Assembly (NCBI RefSeq): GCF_009801115.1
Contig: NZ_VTOL01000001.1
Coordinates: 1 to 64,000, forward strand
Length of the DNA: 64,000 nucleotides
Origin: Dyadobacter sp. 3J3
GTDB lineage: Bacteria > Bacteroidota > Bacteroidia > Cytophagales > Spirosomataceae
Direction: 5' to 3'
Under the pieces are notes generated by a model. The model saw only the letters and a program-made list of their open reading frames with translations. It made no database searches and was not told where the DNA came from. Every line of letters starts with the position of its first letter. The first letter of the stretch is position 1. Position numbers and translations under genes: made by a program. Positions 25,500-33,716 of this stretch are shown here, in pieces.

Positions 25500-26162
25500 A
25501 TGAGAAGCTTGGGAAATATTGGTTATAGCAAATTAGTTGTCCTATTTGTGGTATTGGGGTTGATGTCAGGTTGTGATAGTGGCAACAAGAAATTACCAAT
25601 ATTGGGAGAACGGGATTGGGTGACCAAAAAAGTAGATGGAAAGGAAGTGACAGATACGATTTATAACGTAATTCCTACCTTTACTTTTACAAATCAATAT
25701 GGAGATACAGTAACTGAAAAAATTGTTAAGGATAAAATTTACGTTACCGATTTCTTCTTTACTTCCTGCCCCACCATTTGTCCCGTTATGAAAAGACAAA
25801 TGTTGAAAGTTTATAAAGAATTCAAGGACAATCCGGACGTGATGATTCTTTCCCATACCATCGACCCGGAACATGATACGCCTCAGGTTCTGAATAAATT
25901 CGCAAAAGATTTGGGCGTTGAAGGTAAGCAATGGCAATTTTTGACAGGCCCGAAAGAAAAAATATATGAGATTGGACAGAAAAGCTATTTGTCAGCAGCT
26001 CAGGAAGACAGAACTGCGGAAGGAGGCTTTTTGCACAGCGGAGCTTTTATTCTGATCGACAAAGAAAAACATATACGCGGCATGTATGATGGAACAACCG
26101 AAGAAGGTACCCAGAAACTGATTCAGGGGATTAAATCGTTATTAGAAGAATATAAAAAATAG
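25500..26162 (+). CDS. SCO1/SenC-family copper chaperone
   Basis: A 220-residue lipoprotein (LGLMSGCDSG) with a thioredoxin fold. The copper ligands are visible: C-x-x-x-C in TSCPTICPVMK and the distal histidine in GGFLHSGAF. SHTIDPEHDTPQVLNKFA is the conserved family stretch. SCO proteins load copper into the CuA site of cytochrome c oxidase or act in redox defence. The neighbouring cytochrome c gene fits a respiratory role. Confidence 0.93.
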   Translation: MRSLGNIGYSKLVVLFVVLGLMSGCDSGNKKLPILGERDWVTKKVDGKEVTDTIYNVIPTFTFTNQYGDTVTEKIVKDKIYVTDFFFTSCPTICPVMKRQMLKVYKEFKDNPDVMILSHTIDPEHDTPQVLNKFAKDLGVEGKQWQFLTGPKEKIYEIGQKSYLSAAQEDRTAEGGFLHSGAFILIDKEKHIRGMYDGTTEEGTQKLIQGIKSLLEEYKK

Positions 26163-26186
26163 AGTGCCCTGCGACACCTTAAATTC

Positions 26187-26600
26187 ATGATAAAGAAATT
26201 AATATTTTCCCTATCCGTCTTCACCATTTTTTCATGTCAAAGTGAACAAGAGCTGAAAACCGAACAGTATTTTGCCGAAGGGTATCAAATCTACACGATG
26301 AATTGTGCAAATTGCCATCAGGCCGATGGTAAAGGAATGGCAAATTTGTACCCTCCATTGGCTGGATCAAAAATAATTCAGGACAAGCCTGCAATGGCCT
26401 GCATTATGCGATATGGTATGAAATCAACAATTGAAGTTAACGGAAAACCGTTTAATCGGCCGATGCCTGCAAATCCAAAATTACAGGAGTTGGAAATTGC
26501 CGAAGTAATTACATATGTTAATATGAAGTGGGGCAAAGACAGCATTTATACACCTATTGCCACGGTAACAAAAGCGCTCATCGATTGTGTTGAACGTTAA
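26187..26600 (+). CDS. Cytochrome c, membrane-anchored
   Basis: A 137-residue monohaem c-type cytochrome lipoprotein. The signal ends FTIFSC, and the haem motif CANCH is followed by QADGKGMANLYPPLAGS. The axial methionine is probably in RPMPANP. It is an electron carrier at the periplasmic face. It follows the SCO gene by 24 bases. Its last four bases overlap the end of the convergent lptC gene. Confidence 0.9.
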   Translation: MIKKLIFSLSVFTIFSCQSEQELKTEQYFAEGYQIYTMNCANCHQADGKGMANLYPPLAGSKIIQDKPAMACIMRYGMKSTIEVNGKPFNRPMPANPKLQELEIAEVITYVNMKWGKDSIYTPIATVTKALIDCVER

Positions 26601-27181
26601 ATTTCTTTGAACTTCATTTTAAATGTACCTTTCCTAAATTTTATGTGCGAAAAATCCTGATCGGCGTCCATTCCGTTTCCGTTAATTATATCTTTTGTTA
26701 CGGTATTTTTCACGGAAACGAATTTATCCGTAAACACCTTTCTGGTATCAGGGCTCCAGGTTAATTCAGTTGTAGTTAGCAATTCCTTTGTTAAGGACTT
26801 TACAACTCTAACATTTCCCTTGACAATATAAACGTTTTTCCGCTGATCAAACCGGCCGGAATCCGCCCGTAAACGTGTAACGACTGTTACACCTAAAGGA
26901 TCATAAAAGTTGATATTGATTGTGTCGGGAAAAATCTTGTCATTATTTTCATATCGAAGCTGCTTCGGTGTTTTCAGTAAAACCTTCATCAAGCCCTGTT
27001 CGCTATATTTTAGTTCAACACCATTTGTTATTTCAACAGGACCTGTGTAGGGTTTTCCTTTTTTCTTATCACTGGGTTCACAGGCAATGAAAAAAAATCC
27101 GGCAAGTGCCAGAATACAAAAAGGAGATATAAATCTATCTCCTTTTTGAAAGTACCGTACTATTACTTTAATAGCCAACAT
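26597..27181 (-). CDS. lptC: LptC-like lipopolysaccharide export protein
   Basis: About 194 residues with an N-terminal signal or lipobox-like segment (ILALAGFFFIAC) and an LptC/OstA jellyroll: GVELKYSEQGLMKVLLKTP, then FPDTININFYDPLG, then RLRADSGRFDQRKNVYIVKGNVRVV and GNGMDADQDFSHIKF. In the Lpt machine LptC receives LPS from the inner-membrane transporter. I take ATG 27181 rather than 27220, which would overlap the upstream gene. It is the last gene of a coaX-OMP-lptC run. Confidence 0.88.
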   Translation of the reverse strand: MLAIKVIVRYFQKGDRFISPFCILALAGFFFIACEPSDKKKGKPYTGPVEITNGVELKYSEQGLMKVLLKTPKQLRYENNDKIFPDTININFYDPLGVTVVTRLRADSGRFDQRKNVYIVKGNVRVVKSLTKELLTTTELTWSPDTRKVFTDKFVSVKNTVTKDIINGNGMDADQDFSHIKFRKGTFKMKFKEI

Positions 27182-27197
27182 GCGTATAGGCTTATTG

Positions 27198-28493
27198 TTA
27201 ATCAAGTTTTTGTTTTTCAAACCATCTTTCTCTTAGCGTAAGCCCGAGAACAACCTTTCCATAACGCTCACGCACCATACCAGTCCCAAGTACTCCGCGT
27301 TGGCCACCGACAAATGAAAGTGTAATAAAATTCTGATACCCGCGCCCCATCGGTAAAGTAAAACCAAGACTCACATTGGTATCTTTTATATTTTTTTCAT
27401 TAATTGTATAAGGTGTATTTCCATGACTGAAACCGGCGCGATATCTTACATTATCCAAGTAACTCAGAGAACCAAATTTAGGTGTATACTCAACGCCAAC
27501 ATGAACGCGGTTTACATCTTTCAATCCATCATTACCAAGAGATTTGTCATAATTTCTGTATCCGGTCCATCCTTCATGGCTGAAATCGGCTGCGAGGGTA
27601 AGTTTGTAAGGCCATTCAAAACTAAATCCTACCTGATAATTTGCAGGGAGTGTGACACTTCCTTTTCTGTTTTTAACAAGCGTATCGGGTGCAATTACAG
27701 GAAATGAGCTCTGTAATAACTCAAATGCTGTGGTTCTTTCGGCATTCAGTTTTGTCCCAACTCCATAAACACCTCCAAGATTTAAATTCAGCTTGTTGTT
27801 CTTTTTAAGCGGAAGCCTTAAAGCTGCGCCACCACGGAAAGAAATATCCTTATAAACTGTCCGATCGCTTACACTTACAAGATATCCGGATCCATCACCA
27901 ATACTCGCTTCCGACGCCGTTCTGACATTACCAAAAAAGTAAGAGGCCTCTAAACCCAGGCTAAGATACTTACCTATTTGTACAGCATTGGTAAAGGATG
28001 CTTTATTTACACCGCCTTTTCCGCTCGTTGCATAATCGGCAAATAAATTCGTACCGGCAACATTTCTTACATCTGTATTTTTAAAATCAACAAAACTGTA
28101 AGGTTTAACACTGATACCCAAAGTCCAGCGGGGCGCTACCGGAAAAGCCAAAGCAACATACGCCAGGTTTCCTCCTGCATTACGCTGGTTATTAGCACCG
28201 GATACAATCTTTTTATATTGCCCGATTCCACCAAAATCAAGGGTAGTATATTTGTTTCTAACCCATAATGCAGGGTTAAGGTTGTTAATTTCAAAACTGC
28301 TGGCAGAACTTACATTTGCCTGCCCCATACCTGAGGATGATGCAAATGCATCTGTATAAAGTTCGCCCATACCAAGAGATGAATATGGCGAATTTCCTAA
28401 TCCCTGTGCATTAACTTTTGAAATTAAGGCCGAACAATTGCATCCGAGCGTGATGGCTATCGTGAGTAATCCTATTCTATTGTAGAGCGACAT
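27198..28493 (-). CDS. Outer-membrane beta-barrel protein, FadL/OmpP1-like appearance
   Basis: A 431-residue exported protein. The signal peptide ends near ISKVNAQ, and the N-terminus GLGNSPYSSLGMGE with GMGQANVSSASSFEINNLNPA resembles the hatch region of Bacteroidota OmpP1-like barrels. The rest alternates hydrophobic and polar residues typical of beta strands and closes with GKVVLGLTLRERWFEKQKLD. Substrate unknown. It overlaps the coaX end by 17 bases and precedes lptC, suggesting an envelope-biogenesis operon. Confidence 0.8.
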   Translation of the reverse strand: MSLYNRIGLLTIAITLGCNCSALISKVNAQGLGNSPYSSLGMGELYTDAFASSSGMGQANVSSASSFEINNLNPALWVRNKYTTLDFGGIGQYKKIVSGANNQRNAGGNLAYVALAFPVAPRWTLGISVKPYSFVDFKNTDVRNVAGTNLFADYATSGKGGVNKASFTNAVQIGKYLSLGLEASYFFGNVRTASEASIGDGSGYLVSVSDRTVYKDISFRGGAALRLPLKKNNKLNLNLGGVYGVGTKLNAERTTAFELLQSSFPVIAPDTLVKNRKGSVTLPANYQVGFSFEWPYKLTLAADFSHEGWTGYRNYDKSLGNDGLKDVNRVHVGVEYTPKFGSLSYLDNVRYRAGFSHGNTPYTINEKNIKDTNVSLGFTLPMGRGYQNFITLSFVGGQRGVLGTGMVRERYGKVVLGLTLRERWFEKQKLD

Positions 28494-29205
28494 TATATAT
28501 TAAAATTCTGTTCAGTCCTATTAATACCAGTTCCGGCACTGCAAATATGGGCGGTTTCAGGCTACTTTCAAAAAAAGGTACATCTCCGCCGCATATAACT
28601 ACGCACAAAGATGGTATTTCGTTTCGGTACCTGTTAATTATTCCTTCAATCTCAGCCAAAGTACCATTCATGACTCCACTTTGAATAGCATTTTTTGTGC
28701 TTTTCCCAACGAATTCAGGATTTTTTTCGGGATCAAATAATGGAAGTCTTTTGGTAAACGTATGAAGGGCGTTAAATCGCATCCTTACGCCAGGAGAAAT
28801 TAATCCTCCCCTGAAAATTCCGTCCCGATCTACCAGGTCATAGGTAATACTGGTACCCATATCAACAACCAGTACATCTTTTCCCGGAAACATCCAATTG
28901 GCACCACTAGCAGCTGCAATTCTGTCGGCTCCCAACGTATGCGGTGTCTCATAATCCTTTTGTATGGGTACCGGCAAAACACCAGTCAGATTTAAAACAT
29001 CCACATCCACATCGCGATCCAAGGCTTCCAGAAATTCATTTAACGGCCTGTTTACCGACGAATATATAATACGTTCAGGCAACTCAGCACGTATCATATC
29101 AATGAGTACTGTAAAACTCAGACGTGTTTCATAACGGATTAAATTATCCCCCAGAAACCATCCAATTTTGGAATACGTATTACCAGAATCGACTACCACA
29201 TTCAT
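28477..29205 (-). CDS. coaX: Type III pantothenate kinase CoaX
   Basis: Phosphorylates pantothenate, the first step of coenzyme A synthesis. The 242 residues show the ASKHA kinase fold: NVVVDSGNTYSKIGWF (phosphate 1), THTLGADRIAAASGA (as PHTLGADR), VVDMGTSITYDLVD (phosphate 2) and GGLISPGVRMRFNAL. The 17-base overlap with the next gene shows co-transcription. CoaBC is encoded elsewhere in the window at 20.8 kb. Confidence 0.94.
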   Translation of the reverse strand: MNVVVDSGNTYSKIGWFLGDNLIRYETRLSFTVLIDMIRAELPERIIYSSVNRPLNEFLEALDRDVDVDVLNLTGVLPVPIQKDYETPHTLGADRIAAASGANWMFPGKDVLVVDMGTSITYDLVDRDGIFRGGLISPGVRMRFNALHTFTKRLPLFDPEKNPEFVGKSTKNAIQSGVMNGTLAEIEGIINRYRNEIPSLCVVICGGDVPFFESSLKPPIFAVPELVLIGLNRILIYNVALQ

Positions 29206-29666
29206 ATTCCCACAAAAGTCCTCTTTTCTTGGCAGAAATACTAACGTTCTCTAAAAGACCGGCGGCCATTTACCTAAATTTTAACATGAATTAACGTTTT
29301 TCACCAAATAGAGGGTAAAACGATTTGGAAATAACAAAAACACTTTGTACCTTCGTTTTAAGTAAAAAAACACCCCTGTATTATTCCGTTATGTTTGGCT
29401 TCCGTTAGCTCTCAAAACTAGCGAGAAAAATACTCTGAGAAATTATTACACACTACTTTTTCTATTAAATTGCAGAATTTCCTGGTTGATCCATCATAAT
29501 TTTATCCTGTTTGGCTCGTCTTTTATTAAGACTTGGCAAATAAATATATCCACGCATTAATGACCATCACGTGACACGAGACCTGCGTTCTCCTATCAAT
29601 TTTCCATCTATATTCACTATCCCATTAATCATCTGGTAAAGTTTATCTTTACTGTATATCTTCTGT
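29206..29666 (+). other. Intergenic region and long 5' leader of rho
   Basis: The 460 bases between divergent coaX and rho contain no gene. With the promoter at 29325-29355, rho would have a leader of about 300 bases. The plus strand of the leader is pyrimidine-rich and poor in G. In many bacteria a long, C-rich unstructured leader allows Rho to end its own transcript; here that is inference. Confidence 0.5.
29325..29355 (+). promoter_or_regulatory. Probable rho promoter
   Basis: TTG at 29325-29327 and TACCTTCG at 29348-29355 (one mismatch to TAnnTTTG) are separated by 20 bases, the spacing seen at other promoters in this window. Confidence 0.5.
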
Positions 29667-31511
29667 ATGCTTACAATTGATGAATTGAACCTTAAGCTTT
29701 TATCTGAGCTGAAAGAAATAGCGGGACAAAGCGGCATTCAAGACTATGCCAAACTCCCCAAAAAAGAATTAGTGTCAAGAATTATTGCACAGCAAAACGT
29801 TGCTCCAGAGTCAGAATTGACAAGTGAAGCAAACCAGACTGACGATTCTGCTGGTGATGAGCCTAAGAAAAAAAGAGCCAGACGTACTGAAACCCCCGTT
29901 TCTGTCAAAGCGATCAATGTTCGTACCAATAAGCCGCTAAAAGAAACTAACCGTCCTTCACCCGCTCCTCTTTTTGACACCACACCAAAAACGAGCGAAC
30001 AACCGACCATAACCGAAGAAGCTCCTGCTATTATTGCTGAGCCAGCTAAGAAGTATGAAGCGCCAGCAAGGAAATTTGATAATTCAAGAAAATCCGAAGT
30101 TTCTAAAAATAAGGATTCAGGTCGTGAACTGGATTCGGTTGAAGATACACTGGATGACCTGGGGCGTGAAGATGTGACTCCAGTAGCTGAAAGTACGTCG
30201 CAGCCTGAAAATTCTTCTCAGGCTGATAACACGGAAGCTGCCCAAAGCGCTCCTGTAAATACCGGTTCAAGTGAAGAAACACCAGCACAGCAGGCCGGAG
30301 AGAATAACGAACGCCAACCACAGCAAAATTCTTCTCCAAGAGAAGATCCATCGAATAAAATCAAGCGCAACTATAACAATTATGTCCGTGAATTTGACGG
30401 TCTGATTATCAATGAAGGCGTTTTAGAGATTATGCAGGATGGCGGTTATGGTTTCCTGAGATCCGCTGATTACAACTATCTGGCCAGTCCGGATGATATA
30501 TATGTTTCGCCTTCGCAGATTAAATTATTTGGTCTTAAAACCGGTGATACTGTAAAAGGCCAGATTCGTCCTCCGAAAGAAGGAGAGAAATATTTCGCTT
30601 TACTTCGTGTTGAAACGGTTAACGGCAAAACAACAGAAGAAATCAGAGACCGTATTCCATTCGAATACCTTACTCCTCTTTTCCCTGAAGAATGTTTAAG
30701 ATTGAGCAGCCGTCCTGATCAATATTCAACGCGTATTCTTGATCTTTTTGCGCCGATTGGAAAAGGACAGCGTGGGATGATCGTTGCGCAGCCAAAAACG
30801 GGTAAAACGGTTCTTTTGAAAGAAATCGCCAACGCCATTACACGTAATCACCCTGAAGTATTTTTATTAATCCTTTTGATTGATGAACGTCCGGAAGAGG
30901 TTACAGATATGCAGCGCAGTGTACGTGCTGAAGTTATTGCTTCTACTTTTGATGAGCAGGCTGACCGTCACGTGAAAGTAGCGAGCATTGTGCTTGAAAA
31001 AGCGAAAAGAATGGTAGAATGCGGACATGATGTGGTTATCCTTCTGGATTCGATCACGCGTTTAGCCCGTGCATATAATACCGTGGTACCTTCTTCCGGG
31101 AAAATTCTTTCCGGTGGTGTGGATGCCAATGCTTTGCATAAACCAAAACGATTCTTCGGAGCAGCAAGAAATGTTGAAAATGGAGGATCGCTTACGATCA
31201 TTGCAACAGCATTGATTGATACAGGTTCCAAAATGGACGAAGTTATCTTTGAGGAATTCAAAGGAACAGGTAATATGGAATTGCAGCTGGATCGTAAACT
31301 TTCAAACAAACGTGTATTCCCTGCGATTGACGTTATGGCATCAGGAACGCGTCGTGAAGATTTACTGCTTGACAAGGAAACACTTAAAAAGGTCTGGATT
31401 TTAAGAAAACATATGTCTGATATGAACGCCATGGAATCCATGGATTTTTTACTCGACCATATGAAGGGAACCAGAAACAATGAAGAGTTTTTAATATCAA
31501 TGAACAGATAA
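29667..31511 (+). CDS. rho: Transcription termination factor Rho with a large disordered insert
   Basis: The hexameric RNA helicase that terminates transcription. At 614 residues it is about 200 longer than E. coli Rho. An N-terminal SAP-like segment (about 1-45) is followed by a low-complexity insert (about 48-240) rich in E, S, P, T, N and Q. The RNA-binding cold-shock-like domain is [16 protein letters not shown], and the ATPase has Walker A AQPKTGKT near 373, [14 protein letters not shown] and the Q-loop region. Such inserts are known in Bacteroidota Rho and have been linked to condensate formation in Bacteroides. It is monocistronic with a strong terminator. Confidence 0.97.
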   Translation: MLTIDELNLKLLSELKEIAGQSGIQDYAKLPKKELVSRIIAQQNVAPESELTSEANQTDDSAGDEPKKKRARRTETPVSVKAINVRTNKPLKETNRPSPAPLFDTTPKTSEQPTITEEAPAIIAEPAKKYEAPARKFDNSRKSEVSKNKDSGRELDSVEDTLDDLGREDVTPVAESTSQPENSSQADNTEAAQSAPVNTGSSEETPAQQAGENNERQPQQNSSPREDPSNKIKRNYNNYVREFDGLIINEGVLEIMQDGGYGFLRSADYNYLASPDDIYVSPSQIKLFGLKTGDTVKGQIRPPKEGEKYFALLRVETVNGKTTEEIRDRIPFEYLTPLFPEECLRLSSRPDQYSTRILDLFAPIGKGQRGMIVAQPKTGKTVLLKEIANAITRNHPEVFLLILLIDERPEEVTDMQRSVRAEVIASTFDEQADRHVKVASIVLEKAKRMVECGHDVVILLDSITRLARAYNTVVPSSGKILSGGVDANALHKPKRFFGAARNVENGGSLTIIATALIDTGSKMDEVIFEEFKGTGNMELQLDRKLSNKRVFPAIDVMASGTRREDLLLDKETLKKVWILRKHMSDMNAMESMDFLLDHMKGTRNNEEFLISMNR

Positions 31512-31512
31512 A

Positions 31513-31552
31513 AAAAATAGCCCTGATTGCATTGTGTCAGGGCTATTTTTTT
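31513..31552 (+). terminator. Terminator after rho
   Basis: AAAAATAGCCCTGA (31513-31526) and TCAGGGCTATTTTT (31537-31550) form a perfect 14-base stem ending in a T run, starting two bases past the rho stop codon. Confidence 0.9.
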
Positions 31553-31646
31553 ATTTAATCGTTTGTTGCATACAGTTGTAGAGGAATTATATTGTGACCG
31601 AATAGATTTTTTCAGTCAAAAAGTAAATTAAATCCCTACAACACAT

Positions 31647-32540
31647 ATGTCAAACAACAAAACAATCTGGTGGTTATTACTTATTGGCTGGATGGCTGGC
31701 TCGGCCTACTGGCACGTTTGTAAAATTAAGCTCCTCTGCGATGCACCACTTACAAGCTCAACTGTTATTTCAACAACAGCCCCTGCGATTTCACCATTAA
31801 CAATCGTTGATGGAACCGAGCTCAATCTAACTTCTTCCGGAAACTTCGGGTTTGCAAAATCTGGTGCCAATGCCAATTTTAATGGCGTACAAGCAGAAAT
31901 TGATTCCCTGGCTTTATTTGCTGCTGCTAATCCTGGAAAAATGATTACGATTACCGGCTCGTATTCGTCACAGGAAACCAATGCAACCACTTTCCCTAAT
32001 CTGGGAATTGCCCGTGCAGCGGCTATTAAAAACTATTTTACCAGCAAAGGTCTAGCTGATTCTATTTTTGTTTTGAACGGTCAATTAAATGACGGTATCG
32101 TTTTTAGTCCCGACTCACTTCACGGCGGCATTGATTTTACTTTTGCCAAAAGAATTGCAGTTACTGAAAACGATCTTGCGAATGAACAGAAATATGAAAG
32201 TATTTTTAAACCGCTGGATCTGTATTTCCCAACCGCAAGCACAGAATATATTAAAACCGGAGAAAATCAGAAATTCCTGATTGAGGCTAAAAAGTTTTTA
32301 TCTGAAAATAAAGACAAAAAATTACTTTTGACCGGTTATACCGATAGCGACGACAGTGCAGAATGGAATTTGAAACTTTCTAAAAAGAGAGCGGAAATCG
32401 TAAAGGCAAAATTTGTTTCGCTGGGAGTTCCTGCCGACAGGATTTCAACCGATGGCAAAGGCGAAGCTGATCCTAAAGCTTCCAACAATACACCGGAAGG
32501 TAAACGTGCCAATCGCCGTGTTACCATTGTTGTCCAATAG
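31647..32540 (+). CDS. OmpA-family envelope protein with two OmpA-like halves
   Basis: A 297-residue protein with an N-terminal membrane segment (WWLLLIGWMAGSAYW). It appears to have two OmpA/MotB-like domains: a degenerate first half (about 65-165, with FNGVQAEIDSLALFAAANPGKMITITGSYSS) and a canonical second half (about 185-297). The latter has LYFPTAST, KKLLLTGYTDSDDSAEWNLKLSKKRAEIVKAKF, ISTDGKGEADPKASN and ANRRV. The second half should bind peptidoglycan. It is followed by two membrane-anchored HhH proteins on the same strand. Confidence 0.87.
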   Translation: MSNNKTIWWLLLIGWMAGSAYWHVCKIKLLCDAPLTSSTVISTTAPAISPLTIVDGTELNLTSSGNFGFAKSGANANFNGVQAEIDSLALFAAANPGKMITITGSYSSQETNATTFPNLGIARAAAIKNYFTSKGLADSIFVLNGQLNDGIVFSPDSLHGGIDFTFAKRIAVTENDLANEQKYESIFKPLDLYFPTASTEYIKTGENQKFLIEAKKFLSENKDKKLLLTGYTDSDDSAEWNLKLSKKRAEIVKAKFVSLGVPADRISTDGKGEADPKASNNTPEGKRANRRVTIVVQ

Positions 32541-32569
32541 CTATTTTATTACTCAAAACACATTATAAC

Positions 32570-33079
32570 ATGTTTCAATTAAATCCTCTTGCAAATCCTG
32601 ACGCTTTGTGGCAGCATATTTTGATGCTCGTTGTGGCGGCAATTCTCGGATATATTATTGGCTATCTAACGGGTAATTCTGTTATCACCCAACTTGAAAA
32701 TGAACTTGGCCGATTGGACAGTGATCTGGAATATTGTAGAATTCAGAAAAAGGTACAAAAAACGGCTTCTAATACAACCCGTGAAGGTTTTACCGGCATT
32801 GCTGTTGCAACTGAAAAAGTACAGCATGATGACTTGAAGATTATCGAAGGTGTGGGCCCAAAAATCGAAAGTGTTTTGAATACTGCGGGAATCTATTCAT
32901 TTTATCAATTAAGTCAGAAAACGCCTGAACAGATCTCGGCAATTCTTTCGAGTTCTGATTCCCGTTTCCAGGTACACGATCCCGCTACATGGCCACGTCA
33001 GGCTGAACTGGCTTCCAAAGGAAGTTGGGATGAATTGAAGGCATGGCAGGATATCCTCAACGGCGGCCGCGAAGAATAG
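32570..33079 (+). CDS. Membrane-anchored helix-hairpin-helix protein (copy 1)
   Basis: A 169-residue protein with one N-terminal membrane helix (HILMLVVAAILGYIIGYL, about 17-34), a short coiled-coil linker and a C-terminal helix-hairpin-helix region. The latter reads DDLKIIEGVGPKIESVLNTAG, then IYSFYQLSQKTPEQI. This HhH type resembles the H3TH/'flap endonuclease-like' folds that bind DNA or nucleotides without sequence specificity. It lies 30 bases after the OmpA gene and 40 bases before its paralogue, with which it shares RFQxHDPxxWPxQA. Confidence 0.8.
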   Translation: MFQLNPLANPDALWQHILMLVVAAILGYIIGYLTGNSVITQLENELGRLDSDLEYCRIQKKVQKTASNTTREGFTGIAVATEKVQHDDLKIIEGVGPKIESVLNTAGIYSFYQLSQKTPEQISAILSSSDSRFQVHDPATWPRQAELASKGSWDELKAWQDILNGGREE

Positions 33080-33119
33080 TCTAACTGATCAATCTTTTAA
33101 GATAACGATATAAGAAATC

Positions 33120-33644
33120 ATGATGCTTTTACAACTCAATCCATTCAGTAAGCCTGTGGCTATTTCTGAAATATTAATTCTGCTGATCATCGCAGCTTTT
33201 GTCGGGTGGCTTATTGCCCGACTGATTACAAACGGACGTATACGAGTACTCCGTGAATCAATTTCTGAAAGGAAAATTGAACTTGCCGACTGCCGTGCTC
33301 AGCAGCTTGAATTTAAATCTGTTGAAACAACACTGGTAGGTAAGGCTTCCAAAACAGTTTATCCAACTGCAATACAGGCAGATCCTGCAAAAGCGGAAGA
33401 CTTCAAAATAATTGAGGGAATTGGACCTAAAATTGAGGAGCTTATTAATAAGGAAGGTATTTACACGTACGAACAGTTGTCGAATACCAATCCTATAAGA
33501 ATATCCAATATTCTTAAAAATGCCGGACCACGTTTTCAAATGCACGATCCAAGCAGCTGGCCACAACAGGCAAAGCTTGCAAATGAAAAAAGATGGCAGG
33601 AATTGCAAATCCTGAAAGACAAATTGATTGCAGGGAGACAGTAA
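33120..33644 (+). CDS. Membrane-anchored helix-hairpin-helix protein (copy 2)
   Basis: A 174-residue paralogue of the preceding gene, from a tandem duplication. The membrane helix is EILILLIIAAFVGWLIARLI (about 17-36), then a charged linker with ADCRAQQ (copy 1 has LEYCRIQ). The HhH core is EDFKIIEGIGPKIEELINKEG and the end PRFQMHDPSSWPQQAKLA. Divergence of linkers but not of the HhH core suggests that the HhH is the functional part. Function unknown. A second ATG one codon later is equally possible. Confidence 0.8.
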   Translation: MMLLQLNPFSKPVAISEILILLIIAAFVGWLIARLITNGRIRVLRESISERKIELADCRAQQLEFKSVETTLVGKASKTVYPTAIQADPAKAEDFKIIEGIGPKIEELINKEGIYTYEQLSNTNPIRISNILKNAGPRFQMHDPSSWPQQAKLANEKRWQELQILKDKLIAGRQ

Positions 33645-33663
33645 TAAAATTTTCTCTTAAAAC

Positions 33664-33698
33664 AAAAAATCCGCTCTCGTTATGAAAGCGGATTTTTT
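33664..33698. terminator. Bidirectional terminator between the HhH gene and htpG
   Basis: AAAAAATCCGCT (33664-33675) and AGCGGATTTTTT (33687-33698) form a 12-base perfect stem with A/T runs on both sides, serving the convergent genes. Confidence 0.88.
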
Positions 33699-33716
33699 CG
33701 TTAAAAATTATTTCAA

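Noticed and set aside
30968-31480. 170-codon frame antisense to rho
   Set aside because: Shadow of the conserved rho coding sequence; length follows from the codon bias of rho.
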